Source: a virus. Taken from it: a DNA stretch of 21,355 bases. A program made the position numbers and the translations under genes. A model generated the notes under the pieces. The model was not told the origin of the DNA and did no database searches. It worked only from the letters and a program-made list of their open reading frames with translations. This document shows, one piece after another, positions 8,601 through 14,564 of the stretch; within the stretch, counting starts at the first letter, position 1; every line of letters starts with the position of its first letter. The DNA lies in the IMG/VR virus record IMGVR_UViG_3300012936_000218, positions 1-21,355 of that record. One strand, written 5' to 3'.

Positions 8601-9879
8601 AGCTTTCCAAGCAGACAAGTTTGCTATATTTGATGGCAGTAGTGCTACTGCACCTTTTGTTGTAACTGGTGGCTCAGTATTTTTAGGTAACGCTCTGATT
8701 GGTAGCGCCGCTATAGGCACAGCTCAGATAGCAGACCTAGCAGTACAAACAGCTAAGATAGATGATGCAGCTATAACAACAGCAAAGATTACAGATGCAA
8801 ACATCACTACAGCTAAGATACAAGATGCGGCTATAGAAACAGCTAAGATAAAAGATGCAGCTATAACTAACGCAAAGATTAATGACTTAGATGCCGGTAA
8901 GATAAACGCTGGTTTCATTGCTGCAGCTAGGATTGATGCTAATACGATTACTGCTGACATGATTAACACTGCTAATCTAAGTCTGCCTATAGTACATAAG
9001 ACTGTAACTGGTGCGGCCATAGGTACTTTTAATAATGACACCATGAGAGTAAAACGAGTAGGTGAGATAGGTACAGAGCCAGGGTTATACTCTGGGTTTG
9101 TCAGAATTAAGGGTGGAAATGGACAAGTTAAAACTTTAGAGGTGGCAGCAGGAGATGGGACTTTTGGTGCTGGTAGTTCTTTTGACATACAAAATGATAT
9201 TGAATATGACTCAGGCAGTTTAGATGGAGCCACTAACCAATTACCATTAGCTGATACTGGTAGTCTGCAGTATGTGTCAGGGGCTAGTAAATACTGGTCC
9301 AGGGTCGATAGGTTTAGGTTTACACATTCTACTGCTCAAATATCTTTTCATTTTAGAAAAAGAAGCTCTAACTCTACAACTGCTTACCTCTATGTAAACG
9401 CGCAAGGAGATGGTAACAATAGACTCTTAGGTTCTGTGGAGTATGCCTTTACTAGATTAGGAGTAAACGAACCTGATGCGTTCTCTTTCACAGATTTAAC
9501 CGGACAAGCTACTTCTACAGTCTTTACATCAAATACTATTACTCTAAGTGGTGCTCAATTCGTCACTGGGGTAGCAACCTTAACTGACAATGCTGGTGGC
9601 ACAGCAGAGTTTAAAGTTAACAGTGGTAGCTATCAAACAGGCAATGCTACTGTGGTACCAGGTGATACCTTAACAGTACGACTAACTAGTGCTTCTACTG
9701 GTGGAACTACACGTAGCGCATTCCTAGCTGTGAACGGCATTGGTGATTCATTCATCGTCCAAAACTCTGGTGGAGGAGCACCACCACCAGGCGGTACCCC
9801 ACCAGGCGGTAGCCCAGGCGGATCACCACCAAGTAACCCACCATCAGGACCACCAACCGGAGGACCTATAGCACCATAA
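5626..9879 (+). CDS. Long repeat-built tail fibre
   Basis: A 1417-residue fibre, probably trimeric, that would contact the host. In order: an N-terminal attachment region (1-80); a fibronectin type III-like domain (about 85-168, APTGLSAAGVFTAVILDWNE); seven Ala/Gln/Asn heptads (226-274); a small domain with HDIWIDTDDNNQAYVRN; a long repeat region (about 365-835) with six LETGTVATNTG and three LDTRVTANEG units; the beta domain shared with the upstream tail protein (842-928); five ten-residue TAKIxDAAIT units as in phage host-specificity proteins (1042-1091); C-terminal beta domains; and a Pro/Gly tail from about 1383 (PPPGGTPPGGSPGG). The repeats suit an elongated coiled-coil or triple beta-helix shaft. 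The likely receptor-binding part is the C-terminal 350 residues. Confidence 0.9.
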   Translation: MATKLPALKNIPPKTDVELKIALDSIKEALEVRLGRRGDPLDRAVTLRELSDSGIVKVRNKGELASDIVPPGDEDPGGNLDIPPAPTGLSAAGVFTAVILDWNEPPYNNHAYTEIWRSQANALGGAVRVATTVGNVYTDEVGYATTHYYWIRFVSTSDVIGPYNGTEGKEATTAANVSAVMTTLSEEISNMPGFTTLQDDITVNVDGVSSSLASALGTLDTATGTAQTAANTAQTLANNAQTAANNAQATANSAATAASNAQTSANNAVTGATQVIQSTSAPTTRDDGSALQAHDIWIDTDDNNQAYVRNSSNNGWEKARDSSLVSTIGSASFTGSDLTTAMASAQGSIITINSANASQATAISDLETTVNDSSTGVSATAAALSQLTTRVSNTESATSTNTSDITSINAAITNSTTGLSALSSAINTLETGTVATNTGDIATNASDISSINSAINNSSTGLSALSNAITTLETGTVATNTGNISTNASNIASINSAISDSSTGLSALSNAISGLDTRVTANEGDISTNASDISAINTAINDSSTGLSALSSAITTLETGTVATNTGDISTNAGNIASIQSAINDSTTGLSALSTAINTLETGTVATNTGNIATNASDITTLESALTGFTGSGAVSTAISGLDTRVTANEGDISTNASDIASLNSAITNSTTGLSALSNAITTLETGTVATNTGNISTNASNIAQLESTVNNGTTGVVANANAIGGLDTRVTANEGDISTNASDISAINTAINDSSTGLSANANAITTLETGTVATNTGNISTNASNITALQAIVSGFSGSGAIANAFSTTNANVSTNAGNITSNANSITALESQVGKEFGVRLKTTNTSKTVTIQTMTNSAGSTTTSAHGITSADVTSGAYITLVGATAVGGITTTQLNKTHKIQSVASTTSLTITVTGDAATSTTTFGNYTATENNILGAYAGIAQLANVQSDLEGNAQASFVLQVAANGSVAGMVIEADASAGGTASQVAFQADKFAIFDGSSATAPFVVTGGSVFLGNALIGSAAIGTAQIADLAVQTAKIDDAAITTAKITDANITTAKIQDAAIETAKIKDAAITNAKINDLDAGKINAGFIAAARIDANTITADMINTANLSLPIVHKTVTGAAIGTFNNDTMRVKRVGEIGTEPGLYSGFVRIKGGNGQVKTLEVAAGDGTFGAGSSFDIQNDIEYDSGSLDGATNQLPLADTGSLQYVSGASKYWSRVDRFRFTHSTAQISFHFRKRSSNSTTAYLYVNAQGDGNNRLLGSVEYAFTRLGVNEPDAFSFTDLTGQATSTVFTSNTITLSGAQFVTGVATLTDNAGGTAEFKVNSGSYQTGNATVVPGDTLTVRLTSASTGGTTRSAFLAVNGIGDSFIVQNSGGGAPPPGGTPPGGSPGGSPPSNPPSGPPTGGPIAP
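6301..6447 (+). repeat. Seven 21-bp heptad-coding repeats
   Basis: Seven consecutive heptads of the form A-Q-T-A-x-N-N inside the tail fibre, with no gap or slip between units. They predict a continuous coiled coil of about 49 residues. Confidence 0.8.
6720..8130 (+). repeat. Imperfect long repeats in the fibre shaft
   Basis: Units alternate between a NASDI/NTGNI stretch, an INSAIxxSSTGLSAL stretch and either LETGTVATNTG (six copies) or LDTRVTANEG (three copies). DNA identity between copies is high but synonymous sites vary, so the repeats have been kept for their protein and are not a recent assembly duplication. Confidence 0.85.
8749..8898 (+). repeat. Five 30-bp repeats (TAKIxDAAIT)
   Basis: Five ten-residue units with exact 30-bp period in the fibre. 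Similar units occur near the C-terminal part of phage host-specificity (J-like) proteins, where they form a beta-solenoid or stalk before the receptor-binding tip. Confidence 0.8.
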
Positions 9880-10223
9880 TGGCAGTACACGCATTTACAT
9901 ATGAATTTTGGATCAAGCAAGTTGACGTAGTAGCACGTAGTGATACTGACCCTACACCTATAATATCTTCAGTTACTTGCGACATACTTGCTACTGACAA
10001 AGCAGACAATACTAAGACTATATTGATGGAGGAGACTGTAGCTCTCACACATACTCACTTGCAATCAAGAGATTTACCAAGTGGTTTTATACCTGTAGCG
10101 TCTGTAACAAACGAGAAACTATATGAATGGTTTACAGCTAATATGACCGCAGATGGACTAGACGCCTATACTACTTGGAAGTTGTATGGGTGGGAAGAAG
10201 TGGACCCTACTAGAGAAGAGTGA
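9879..10223 (+). CDS. Conserved fibre-linked small protein
   Basis: 114 residues, ATG overlapping the fibre's stop by one base. It begins with a beta-type segment (AFTYEFWIKQVDVVARS), then polar strands with Thr/Asp, and ends in an acidic helix-rich stretch (EKLYEWFTANM...WKLYGWEEVDPTREE). No signal peptide, membrane segment or enzyme motif is seen. Position directly after the fibre suggests a fibre chaperone or virion accessory; I do not recognise the family with certainty. Confidence 0.75.
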   Translation: MAVHAFTYEFWIKQVDVVARSDTDPTPIISSVTCDILATDKADNTKTILMEETVALTHTHLQSRDLPSGFIPVASVTNEKLYEWFTANMTADGLDAYTTWKLYGWEEVDPTREE

Positions 10224-10234
10224 TAACATAAAGC

Positions 10235-10429
10235 ATGGCATACAAAAGAAAAAGAGTTAAAAAGAAGCCAATAAAGAAAAAGGCTTTGACGAAAAGGCAG
10301 GAGGCTACTATGAAACGTCATTCAAAACACCATTCTGCTAAACATATGAGATATATGAAGAACCTTATGATGAAAGGTAGTACGTTTACTGCCGCTCACA
10401 AAAAGGCTCAGAAAGCAGTAGGTAAATAG
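10235..10429 (+). CDS. Lys/His-rich basic small protein
   Basis: 64 residues with roughly one third Lys, Arg or His. The N-terminal 20 residues are almost all basic (KRKRVKKKPIKKKALTKRQ); the middle has KRHSKHHSAKHM and the end MKGSTFTAAHKKAQKAVGK. I recall comparable short basic proteins in marine phages, but cannot check this. It could bind DNA or RNA or be packaged with the genome. Its TAG overlaps the GTG of the nuclease gene. With many lysines it is also one of several conceivable targets for the lysyl-hydroxylase-like enzyme, which is speculation. Confidence 0.75.
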   Translation: MAYKRKRVKKKPIKKKALTKRQEATMKRHSKHHSAKHMRYMKNLMMKGSTFTAAHKKAQKAVGK

Positions 10430-10851
10430 TGTACGAATATAAGTGTGATATAACCAGAGTTGTAGATGGCGACACAGTAGACGCTGAAATAGACCTAGGC
10501 TTTGACATAATATTTAAATCTCGTATTCGACTCTATGGTATCGACACCCCAGAATCACGAACATCAAACAAAGACGAAAAAGCTAGAGGTAAACTAGCAG
10601 CGAAGTTTTTATCAGACAGCATCTTGCATGCAGACAATATAGTAGTACAAACAAAACTAGACAAGAAAGGTAAGTTCGGTAGAGTGCTAGGTGTTATCGT
10701 TGCAGACGATGTAGATTTAAACCAAGCCTTGGTAGACAACTACCACGCTGTACCATACACAGGACAGAGTAAAACTTTAACTGCACAAATGCATCAAAAG
10801 AATAAAGAAAAACTATTGGAGCTTGGTAAGTATGAAGAAGTTACTGACTAA
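10429..10851 (+). CDS. Thermonuclease (staphylococcal nuclease-like)
   Basis: 140 residues, GTG start overlapping the preceding TAG. All the family landmarks are present: VVDGDTVDAEIDLG (calcium-binding aspartates), RIRLYGIDTPESR (arginine and glutamate equivalent to R35 and E43 of the staphylococcal enzyme) and KFGRVLG (equivalent to R87). It is a calcium-dependent nuclease that cuts DNA and RNA. No signal peptide is seen, so it should act in the cytoplasm, for instance in host DNA breakdown. Lying between a basic protein and the holin, it is expressed late. Confidence 0.9.
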   Translation: MYEYKCDITRVVDGDTVDAEIDLGFDIIFKSRIRLYGIDTPESRTSNKDEKARGKLAAKFLSDSILHADNIVVQTKLDKKGKFGRVLGVIVADDVDLNQALVDNYHAVPYTGQSKTLTAQMHQKNKEKLLELGKYEEVTD

Positions 10852-11302
10852 CATAATTGGGAGCGTAGCTCCAACATTGGGCACTGCACTTGGTGGCCCA
10901 CTAGGCGGTATGGCAGGAGATGTTATATCAAAAGTTTTAGGGGTAGATAACAACCCTGCATCATTAGAAAAAGCAATCGCAACTGCTACACCTGAGCAGT
11001 TGTTAGAAATAAAAAAGGCAGAGAAAGACTTTGAGGCAAAGATGAAAGCACTTGATGTTGACTTGTACAAACTAGAAACACAAGAAAAACAAGATGCACG
11101 AAAGACTTTTAGTAAAGACTGGACTGCTAGAATAATTGGTATAGCTATGGTTGGTGGTTTCCTTGGCTATATCTTTCTCGTTACTCTCCAACCACCAGAG
11201 CAAAACAGTGAGGCCCTGATCAATTTGGTTCTAGGCTACCTTGGTGGTCTGGCGTCTGCAGTCATATCATTCTATTTCGGGGCCTCCAATAAACAAGAGT
11301 AA
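10832..11302 (+). CDS. Holin, gene-transfer-agent 3TM type
   Basis: 156 residues from the ATG at 10832, which has GGAG upstream; a TTG at 10823 would add three residues. The order is: a short amphipathic/hydrophobic N-terminus (LTNIIGSVAPTLGTALGGPLGGM), a charged coiled-coil middle (KKAEKDFEAKMKALDVDLYK), WTARIIGIAMVGGFLGYIFLV and a last segment (INLVLGYLGGLASAVISFYF). This matches the GTA_holin_3TM plan, common in alphaproteobacterial phages and gene transfer agents. It would open the inner membrane for the lysozyme. It overlaps the nuclease gene by 20 bases and the next gene by one. Confidence 0.8.
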   Translation: MKKLLTNIIGSVAPTLGTALGGPLGGMAGDVISKVLGVDNNPASLEKAIATATPEQLLEIKKAEKDFEAKMKALDVDLYKLETQEKQDARKTFSKDWTARIIGIAMVGGFLGYIFLVTLQPPEQNSEALINLVLGYLGGLASAVISFYFGASNKQE

Positions 11303-11652
11303 TGGATTCAGCCATAGCCCTTATACAAGAAGTTGGGTTTCCTATAGCAGCTGCCCTAGGTCTAGGGTGGTTTATCTACAAACTAATCATGCGTATTGTC
11401 GATGGCATGGAGACTAAACTAGACGTAGTAGACGAAAAAGTAGCAGAACAGATCGCAGCTATAGAGGAGCGCTTGGGCGGCAAACTTGACTCTCAACACG
11501 GTATTCTAGTAGCATTAATAGATAGGATTCGTAGTTTGGATAATGAAATCATTAGACAGGATACGTTAATTAAAACCATTTTAGGAGTGCCACAGCTAAT
11601 TGATAGCAACAAGATAGCTAAGGCAAATAGAGATGACCAAAGGAAAGATTAG
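11302..11652 (+). CDS. Membrane-anchored coiled-coil protein, probable lysis accessory
   Basis: 116 residues. Residues 5-33 are a membrane segment (IQEVGFPIAAALGLGWFIYK) followed by a long helix with heptads (METKLDVVDEKVAEQIAAIE through IRSLDNEIIRQDTLIKTIL). It resembles small phage proteins found beside holins. A Type II holin helper or inner-membrane spanin-like role is possible, though no lipoprotein outer spanin is seen beside it. Its last 20 bases overlap the CsgF start, so the curli-type block is joined to the lysis genes by translation coupling. Confidence 0.7.
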   Translation: MDSAIALIQEVGFPIAAALGLGWFIYKLIMRIVDGMETKLDVVDEKVAEQIAAIEERLGGKLDSQHGILVALIDRIRSLDNEIIRQDTLIKTILGVPQLIDSNKIAKANRDDQRKD

Positions 11653-12079
11653 TTTATTATTAGTTTTGTGTCTTTCTGTAAGTGCAGACAAGATGACACA
11701 CCAATTTAAGTCTCCGTCATTTAGCGGAGTAGGGACATCTTCTCACTATTTAACTATTGAGAATCAAGAGTTTAATAGAAAAGAAGCAAACAAAGCTGAG
11801 CTTAAAGCATATAAAGAACAGCTTAAACGGGACGCCGAAAACACTACGCTGGCTAGGTTCATAAGAAACTTAGAGTCTAGAATATATGCACAGCTAAGTA
11901 GACAACTAGTAGATGCTTTGTTTGGTGAAAACCCAAGCACAAGTGGCACACTAGAACTCATGGGTAATACCATTGAGTATTCTGTAAGTGAGGACGGCAC
12001 AATGATTACACTTAAAATTACAGATGCAGAAGGGAATGTCACCGAAATTACTGTGCCTATCGGTTCTTTTACTTTCTAG
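11633..12079 (+). CDS. csgF: CsgF-like curli assembly factor
   Basis: 148 residues with a signal peptide (residues 1-18, ending SVSA before DK). The mature N-terminus MTHQFKSPSFSG matches E. coli CsgF (MTFQFRNPNFGG). In E. coli this segment inserts into the CsgG channel and forms a second constriction. A charged linker (about 50-75) and a helix with IYAQLSRQLVDALFG follow, and a C-terminal strand pair ends ITVPIGSFTF, like the family's 'STIQVSG' end. In E. coli, CsgF sits at the outer face of the pore and helps nucleate the fibre. The position equivalent to the constriction asparagine (N17) appears to be Thr. It lies directly before csgG with a 56-bp overlap, the same order as in bacterial operons. 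Confidence 0.88.
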   Translation: MTKGKISLLLVLCLSVSADKMTHQFKSPSFSGVGTSSHYLTIENQEFNRKEANKAELKAYKEQLKRDAENTTLARFIRNLESRIYAQLSRQLVDALFGENPSTSGTLELMGNTIEYSVSEDGTMITLKITDAEGNVTEITVPIGSFTF

Positions 12080-12842
12080 TTGCGTCAGTCTTTTATTTGA
12101 CCCCATAGAAAATACGATAGCGCCAGCTAAAAAAATAGAAGCAGCCAGTATAGATGAACTGGTTGTAAGCGATCTTGCTAACGTTCGTACACCTACCAGA
12201 AAACCTACCATAGCTGTGTACGGAAACGCATTTACCGATCAAACAGGACAAAGACTGAGCAACTCTATGTATGCCAGCTTTTCTACAGCTGTAACACAGA
12301 GCCCTAGCGCATACTTAATCAAAGCACTCAAAGATGCAGGCAAGAACAATGACGGTTTCTTTACGGTTGTTGAACGTATAGGAATCGACAACCTTACAAA
12401 AGAAAGACAGATCATACGTAGCGGCAGAGAGCAAAACAATGACGACAATAAGTTGCAGACATTGTTGTTTGCAGGTCTTTTATTAGAAGGCTCTGTCGTG
12501 TCGTACGAAGCTAACGAGACCAGCGGTGGCGCGGGAGCTCGTTATTTAGGTGTTGGTATATCTAAGGCCTACAGGACTGATACGTTGACAATCCAGCTAC
12601 GTCTCATATCAGTCAGTAGCGGTCAGGTGCTAGTTGAGAAACTAGTAACCAAGACCATTCTTAGTGTATCATTAACAGACGACGTGTTTCGTTTTATCGA
12701 GGATGGCACTGAGCTAGTCGAGATAGAAAGTGGCGTGGTAAGAAACGAGTCTGGAGGACTTGCTTTGCGCTCCGCTATAGAAACCGCCGTGTTAGGAATT
12801 ATCACGGAGGGTGAACAAGCTGGATATTGGAGTTACGAATGA
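12024..12842 (+). CDS. csgG: CsgG-like outer-membrane curli secretion channel
   Basis: 272 residues, close to the family length. Lipoprotein signal with lipobox LLSSC (C20). The body aligns across its whole length with E. coli CsgG: IAVYGNAFTDQTGQ, FSTAVTQSPSAYLIKALKD, FTVVERIGIDNLTKERQIIR, EGSVVSYEANETSGGAGARY, LRLISVSSGQVL, KTILSVSLTDDVFRFI and SAIETAVLGIITEG. CsgG forms a nine-fold pore in the outer membrane that secretes curli subunits. The constriction F56 is kept (F86); the residues aligned with Y51 and N55 differ (N/S and S85). A second start at 12036 is possible and would still keep the signal. The gene overlaps csgF and, by ATGA, the curlin gene. Confidence 0.93.
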   Translation: MQKGMSPKLLCLSVLLLSSCVSLLFDPIENTIAPAKKIEAASIDELVVSDLANVRTPTRKPTIAVYGNAFTDQTGQRLSNSMYASFSTAVTQSPSAYLIKALKDAGKNNDGFFTVVERIGIDNLTKERQIIRSGREQNNDDNKLQTLLFAGLLLEGSVVSYEANETSGGAGARYLGVGISKAYRTDTLTIQLRLISVSSGQVLVEKLVTKTILSVSLTDDVFRFIEDGTELVEIESGVVRNESGGLALRSAIETAVLGIITEGEQAGYWSYE

Positions 12843-13537
12843 GAAAACTTTTACCCTTACTATTGGTTGGTTTTTTGTATGCAGACAATGAAATCTATAT
12901 AGATCAGTCTGGTAACAACGCTAACATAGACCTAGAGCAACTAGGCTCATCAAATATTATTGGTGGGTTGGACGCTGTCTCAGGCACTATGACCCCGCTC
13001 GACCTTGACGGTTTGAATCTTACATTAGATATAAACCAAATAGGTAGCTCAAACAAATTCTTAGGTGATATCTTAGGTGATGGCATTACAGGGTTCTTTG
13101 AGTTTGATGGCGATAGCAATGTATTTGATATACAAGTGGACCCAACCGATACTTACGGTGCTGACTCAGGCGACTACAATGTAGATGTAACAGGTTCAAG
13201 TAATGATTTTAACTTGAACGTTGCTACAAATGCTCTTGCTTCTACTCTTGACCTAGATTGGGTTATCAATGGCGACTCTAACACACTCGACTTTGATATA
13301 GACTATGATCTAGGCACATCATATGTAGATATAGATGGCGACTCTAACTCTGTTACCTTTGATGGTAGTGGATATCAAAGTGGCTACTTCTACTTAGATC
13401 AGACAGGCAATGGCAGAACATACAACATTACACAATCATCTACGTTGGCTAGCGACTGGCTCAAAATTATTTCTAATGGTAACAACGGTACTGTGTGCAT
13501 CGTACAAAACGACGGCGGCACAAGCACCGGTTGCTAG
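12839..13537 (+). CDS. Curlin-repeat-like secreted protein, candidate CsgG substrate
   Basis: 232 residues from the ATG overlapping the csgG stop (ATGA). Signal peptide 1-15 (LLPLLLVGFLYA before DNEI). The mature protein has about eight strand-turn-strand units built on a G-x-(S/N)-N turn: DQSGNNANIDLEQLGSSN, INQIGSSNKF, DGDSNVFDIQ, VTGSSNDFNL, INGDSNTLDF, IDGDSNSVTF, DQTGNGRTYNITQ and SNGNNGTVCIVQ. This is the curlin pattern (Q-x-G-x-x-N), but several units have Asp/Val in place of the first Gln and the protein is strongly acidic. It has two Cys at the C-terminus. By analogy with CsgA/CsgB it would be secreted through CsgG and may form amyloid. The adjacent position supports this; direct homology to CsgA is weak. 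Confidence 0.75.
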   Translation: MRKLLPLLLVGFLYADNEIYIDQSGNNANIDLEQLGSSNIIGGLDAVSGTMTPLDLDGLNLTLDINQIGSSNKFLGDILGDGITGFFEFDGDSNVFDIQVDPTDTYGADSGDYNVDVTGSSNDFNLNVATNALASTLDLDWVINGDSNTLDFDIDYDLGTSYVDIDGDSNSVTFDGSGYQSGYFYLDQTGNGRTYNITQSSTLASDWLKIISNGNNGTVCIVQNDGGTSTGC

Positions 13538-14564
13538 TATAGGAGATATATCAGAGCTTACAGGCACTGCTGAGGTTATACGGGACCAGCCCTACGGGGC
13601 TGCTCTTGATTTTGACATCCAACAGATGGACGATGTCCGTACGTCTGTTGGCAGAGTAGCTATTACTTTTTTAGATGATTCCGTTGTTAAATTAACCGAG
13701 CACTCAAAGCTCGTCATTACTAAATACGTCTACGACCCAGACCCTACAAAGGGAGAAATGGCAATGAAGTTTGCTACTGGCACAGCTAGATTTATTAGTA
13801 GCAGATTAAATAAAATTGATAAAAAGAATATTAGACTATCTACACCTACGGCTGATATTGCTATTCGTGGGACCGATTTTACCTGTACTGTGGATGAACT
13901 TGGACGTTCGCTTATTATTTTATTACCTGATGCTAATGGGATATCAAGCGGTGAGATACTTGTCACGACTGCAGCTGGCAGTGTTACGCTCAACAAACCT
14001 TACGAAGCTACAACAGTAGATGTGTGGGAAAACTCACCTACTAACCCAGTAATTCTTGACCTTAGTCTAGATATTATAGACAACATGCTTATCGTCAGCC
14101 CACCGGACGAATCAGAGTTATCCACAGAACAATCCACAGCGTCCGTGGCTGATAGTGGGGCAATCTTAGACATAGATTATTTAGAGTTTAATGATTTAGA
14201 AATAGATTACTTAGCTGAAGACGCTTTAGAATTCACAGAATTAGACATAAACTTTTTAGATGTAAACTTCTTTGAGGATTTGCTAGCAATCATAGAAGAG
14301 ATAGATCAACTTGACTCGGACAACTTATCCACAGGCGCTTTGGTCCAAGGCACAAACATAGGGCAAGACTTAGAGACACAAATCATTACATTACTGCAAG
14401 GAGATCAAATATCTTTCCAGAGAAAGGTAACACAAAACGCACAGTTGACCGTAGATGCATCGCAAGGTTACACTATAATATTAATACAGGACGGTAAATA
14501 CCAACAAATAGTGGTAAACGGTGGAGGCAGTTCTACCATCACTATTACACAGGGATCAGGATGA
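13410..14564 (+). CDS. FecR-domain periplasmic protein with acidic pentapeptide-like repeats
   Basis: 384 residues from ATG 13410, or 362 from ATG 13476. The first gives a better hydrophobic core (SKLFLMVTTVLCAS, cleavage near TAAQA) and has ACAGG upstream, but overlaps the curlin gene by 128 bases. A FecR domain follows (about 43-190: VASIGDISELTGTAEVIR, DDVRTSVGRVAITFLDDSVV, TPTADIAIRGTDF). Such domains sit in the periplasm and pass signals. Residues 252-286 are seven L-(D/E)-x-x-x pentads, strongly acidic. The C-terminus (about 310-384) is beta-rich and ends in GGSSTITITQGSG, similar to curlin turns. FecR proteins of this kind are often next to CHASE2 cyclases, as here (ATGA overlap). Confidence 0.82.
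   Translation: MAEHTTLHNHLRWLATGSKLFLMVTTVLCASYKTTAAQAPVASIGDISELTGTAEVIRDQPYGAALDFDIQQMDDVRTSVGRVAITFLDDSVVKLTEHSKLVITKYVYDPDPTKGEMAMKFATGTARFISSRLNKIDKKNIRLSTPTADIAIRGTDFTCTVDELGRSLIILLPDANGISSGEILVTTAAGSVTLNKPYEATTVDVWENSPTNPVILDLSLDIIDNMLIVSPPDESELSTEQSTASVADSGAILDIDYLEFNDLEIDYLAEDALEFTELDINFLDVNFFEDLLAIIEEIDQLDSDNLSTGALVQGTNIGQDLETQIITLLQGDQISFQRKVTQNAQLTVDASQGYTIILIQDGKYQQIVVNGGGSSTITITQGSG
13587..13602 (+). other. cUACGg tetraloop hairpin
   Basis: CAGCCC, TACG, GGGCTG: a perfect 6-bp stem closed by a C(UACG)G loop, among the most stable RNA tetraloops. It lies 50 bases after the curlin stop, in the FecR coding region. There is no U-tract directly after it, so it is not a standard terminator. 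It could protect the curlin mRNA 3' end. Confidence 0.5.
14118..14126 (+). other. DnaA box (TTATCCACA)
   Basis: Perfect consensus DnaA-binding 9-mer inside the FecR gene, where it encodes L-S-T. It lies just before a 15-bp periodic AT-rich tract. A functional role is not shown; see findings. Confidence 0.45.
14166..14270 (+). repeat. Seven 15-bp units starting TTAGA (TTAGC once)
   Basis: TTAGA occurs at 14166, 14181, 14196, 14226, 14241 and 14256 and TTAGC at 14211, exactly every 15 bases. In protein they encode L-(D/E)-(I/F/V)-(D/N)-x pentads of the FecR protein. The exact DNA period also resembles origin iterons. Confidence 0.8.
14325..14333 (+). other. DnaA box (TTATCCACA)
   Basis: Second perfect copy, same orientation, 207 bases after the first and on the other side of the 15-bp periodic tract. 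It also encodes L-S-T. Confidence 0.45.

Noticed and set aside
8724-9233. A 169-codon minus-strand open frame opposite the fibre
   Set aside because: Mirror of the TAKI repeats; no family resemblance and no ribosome site.
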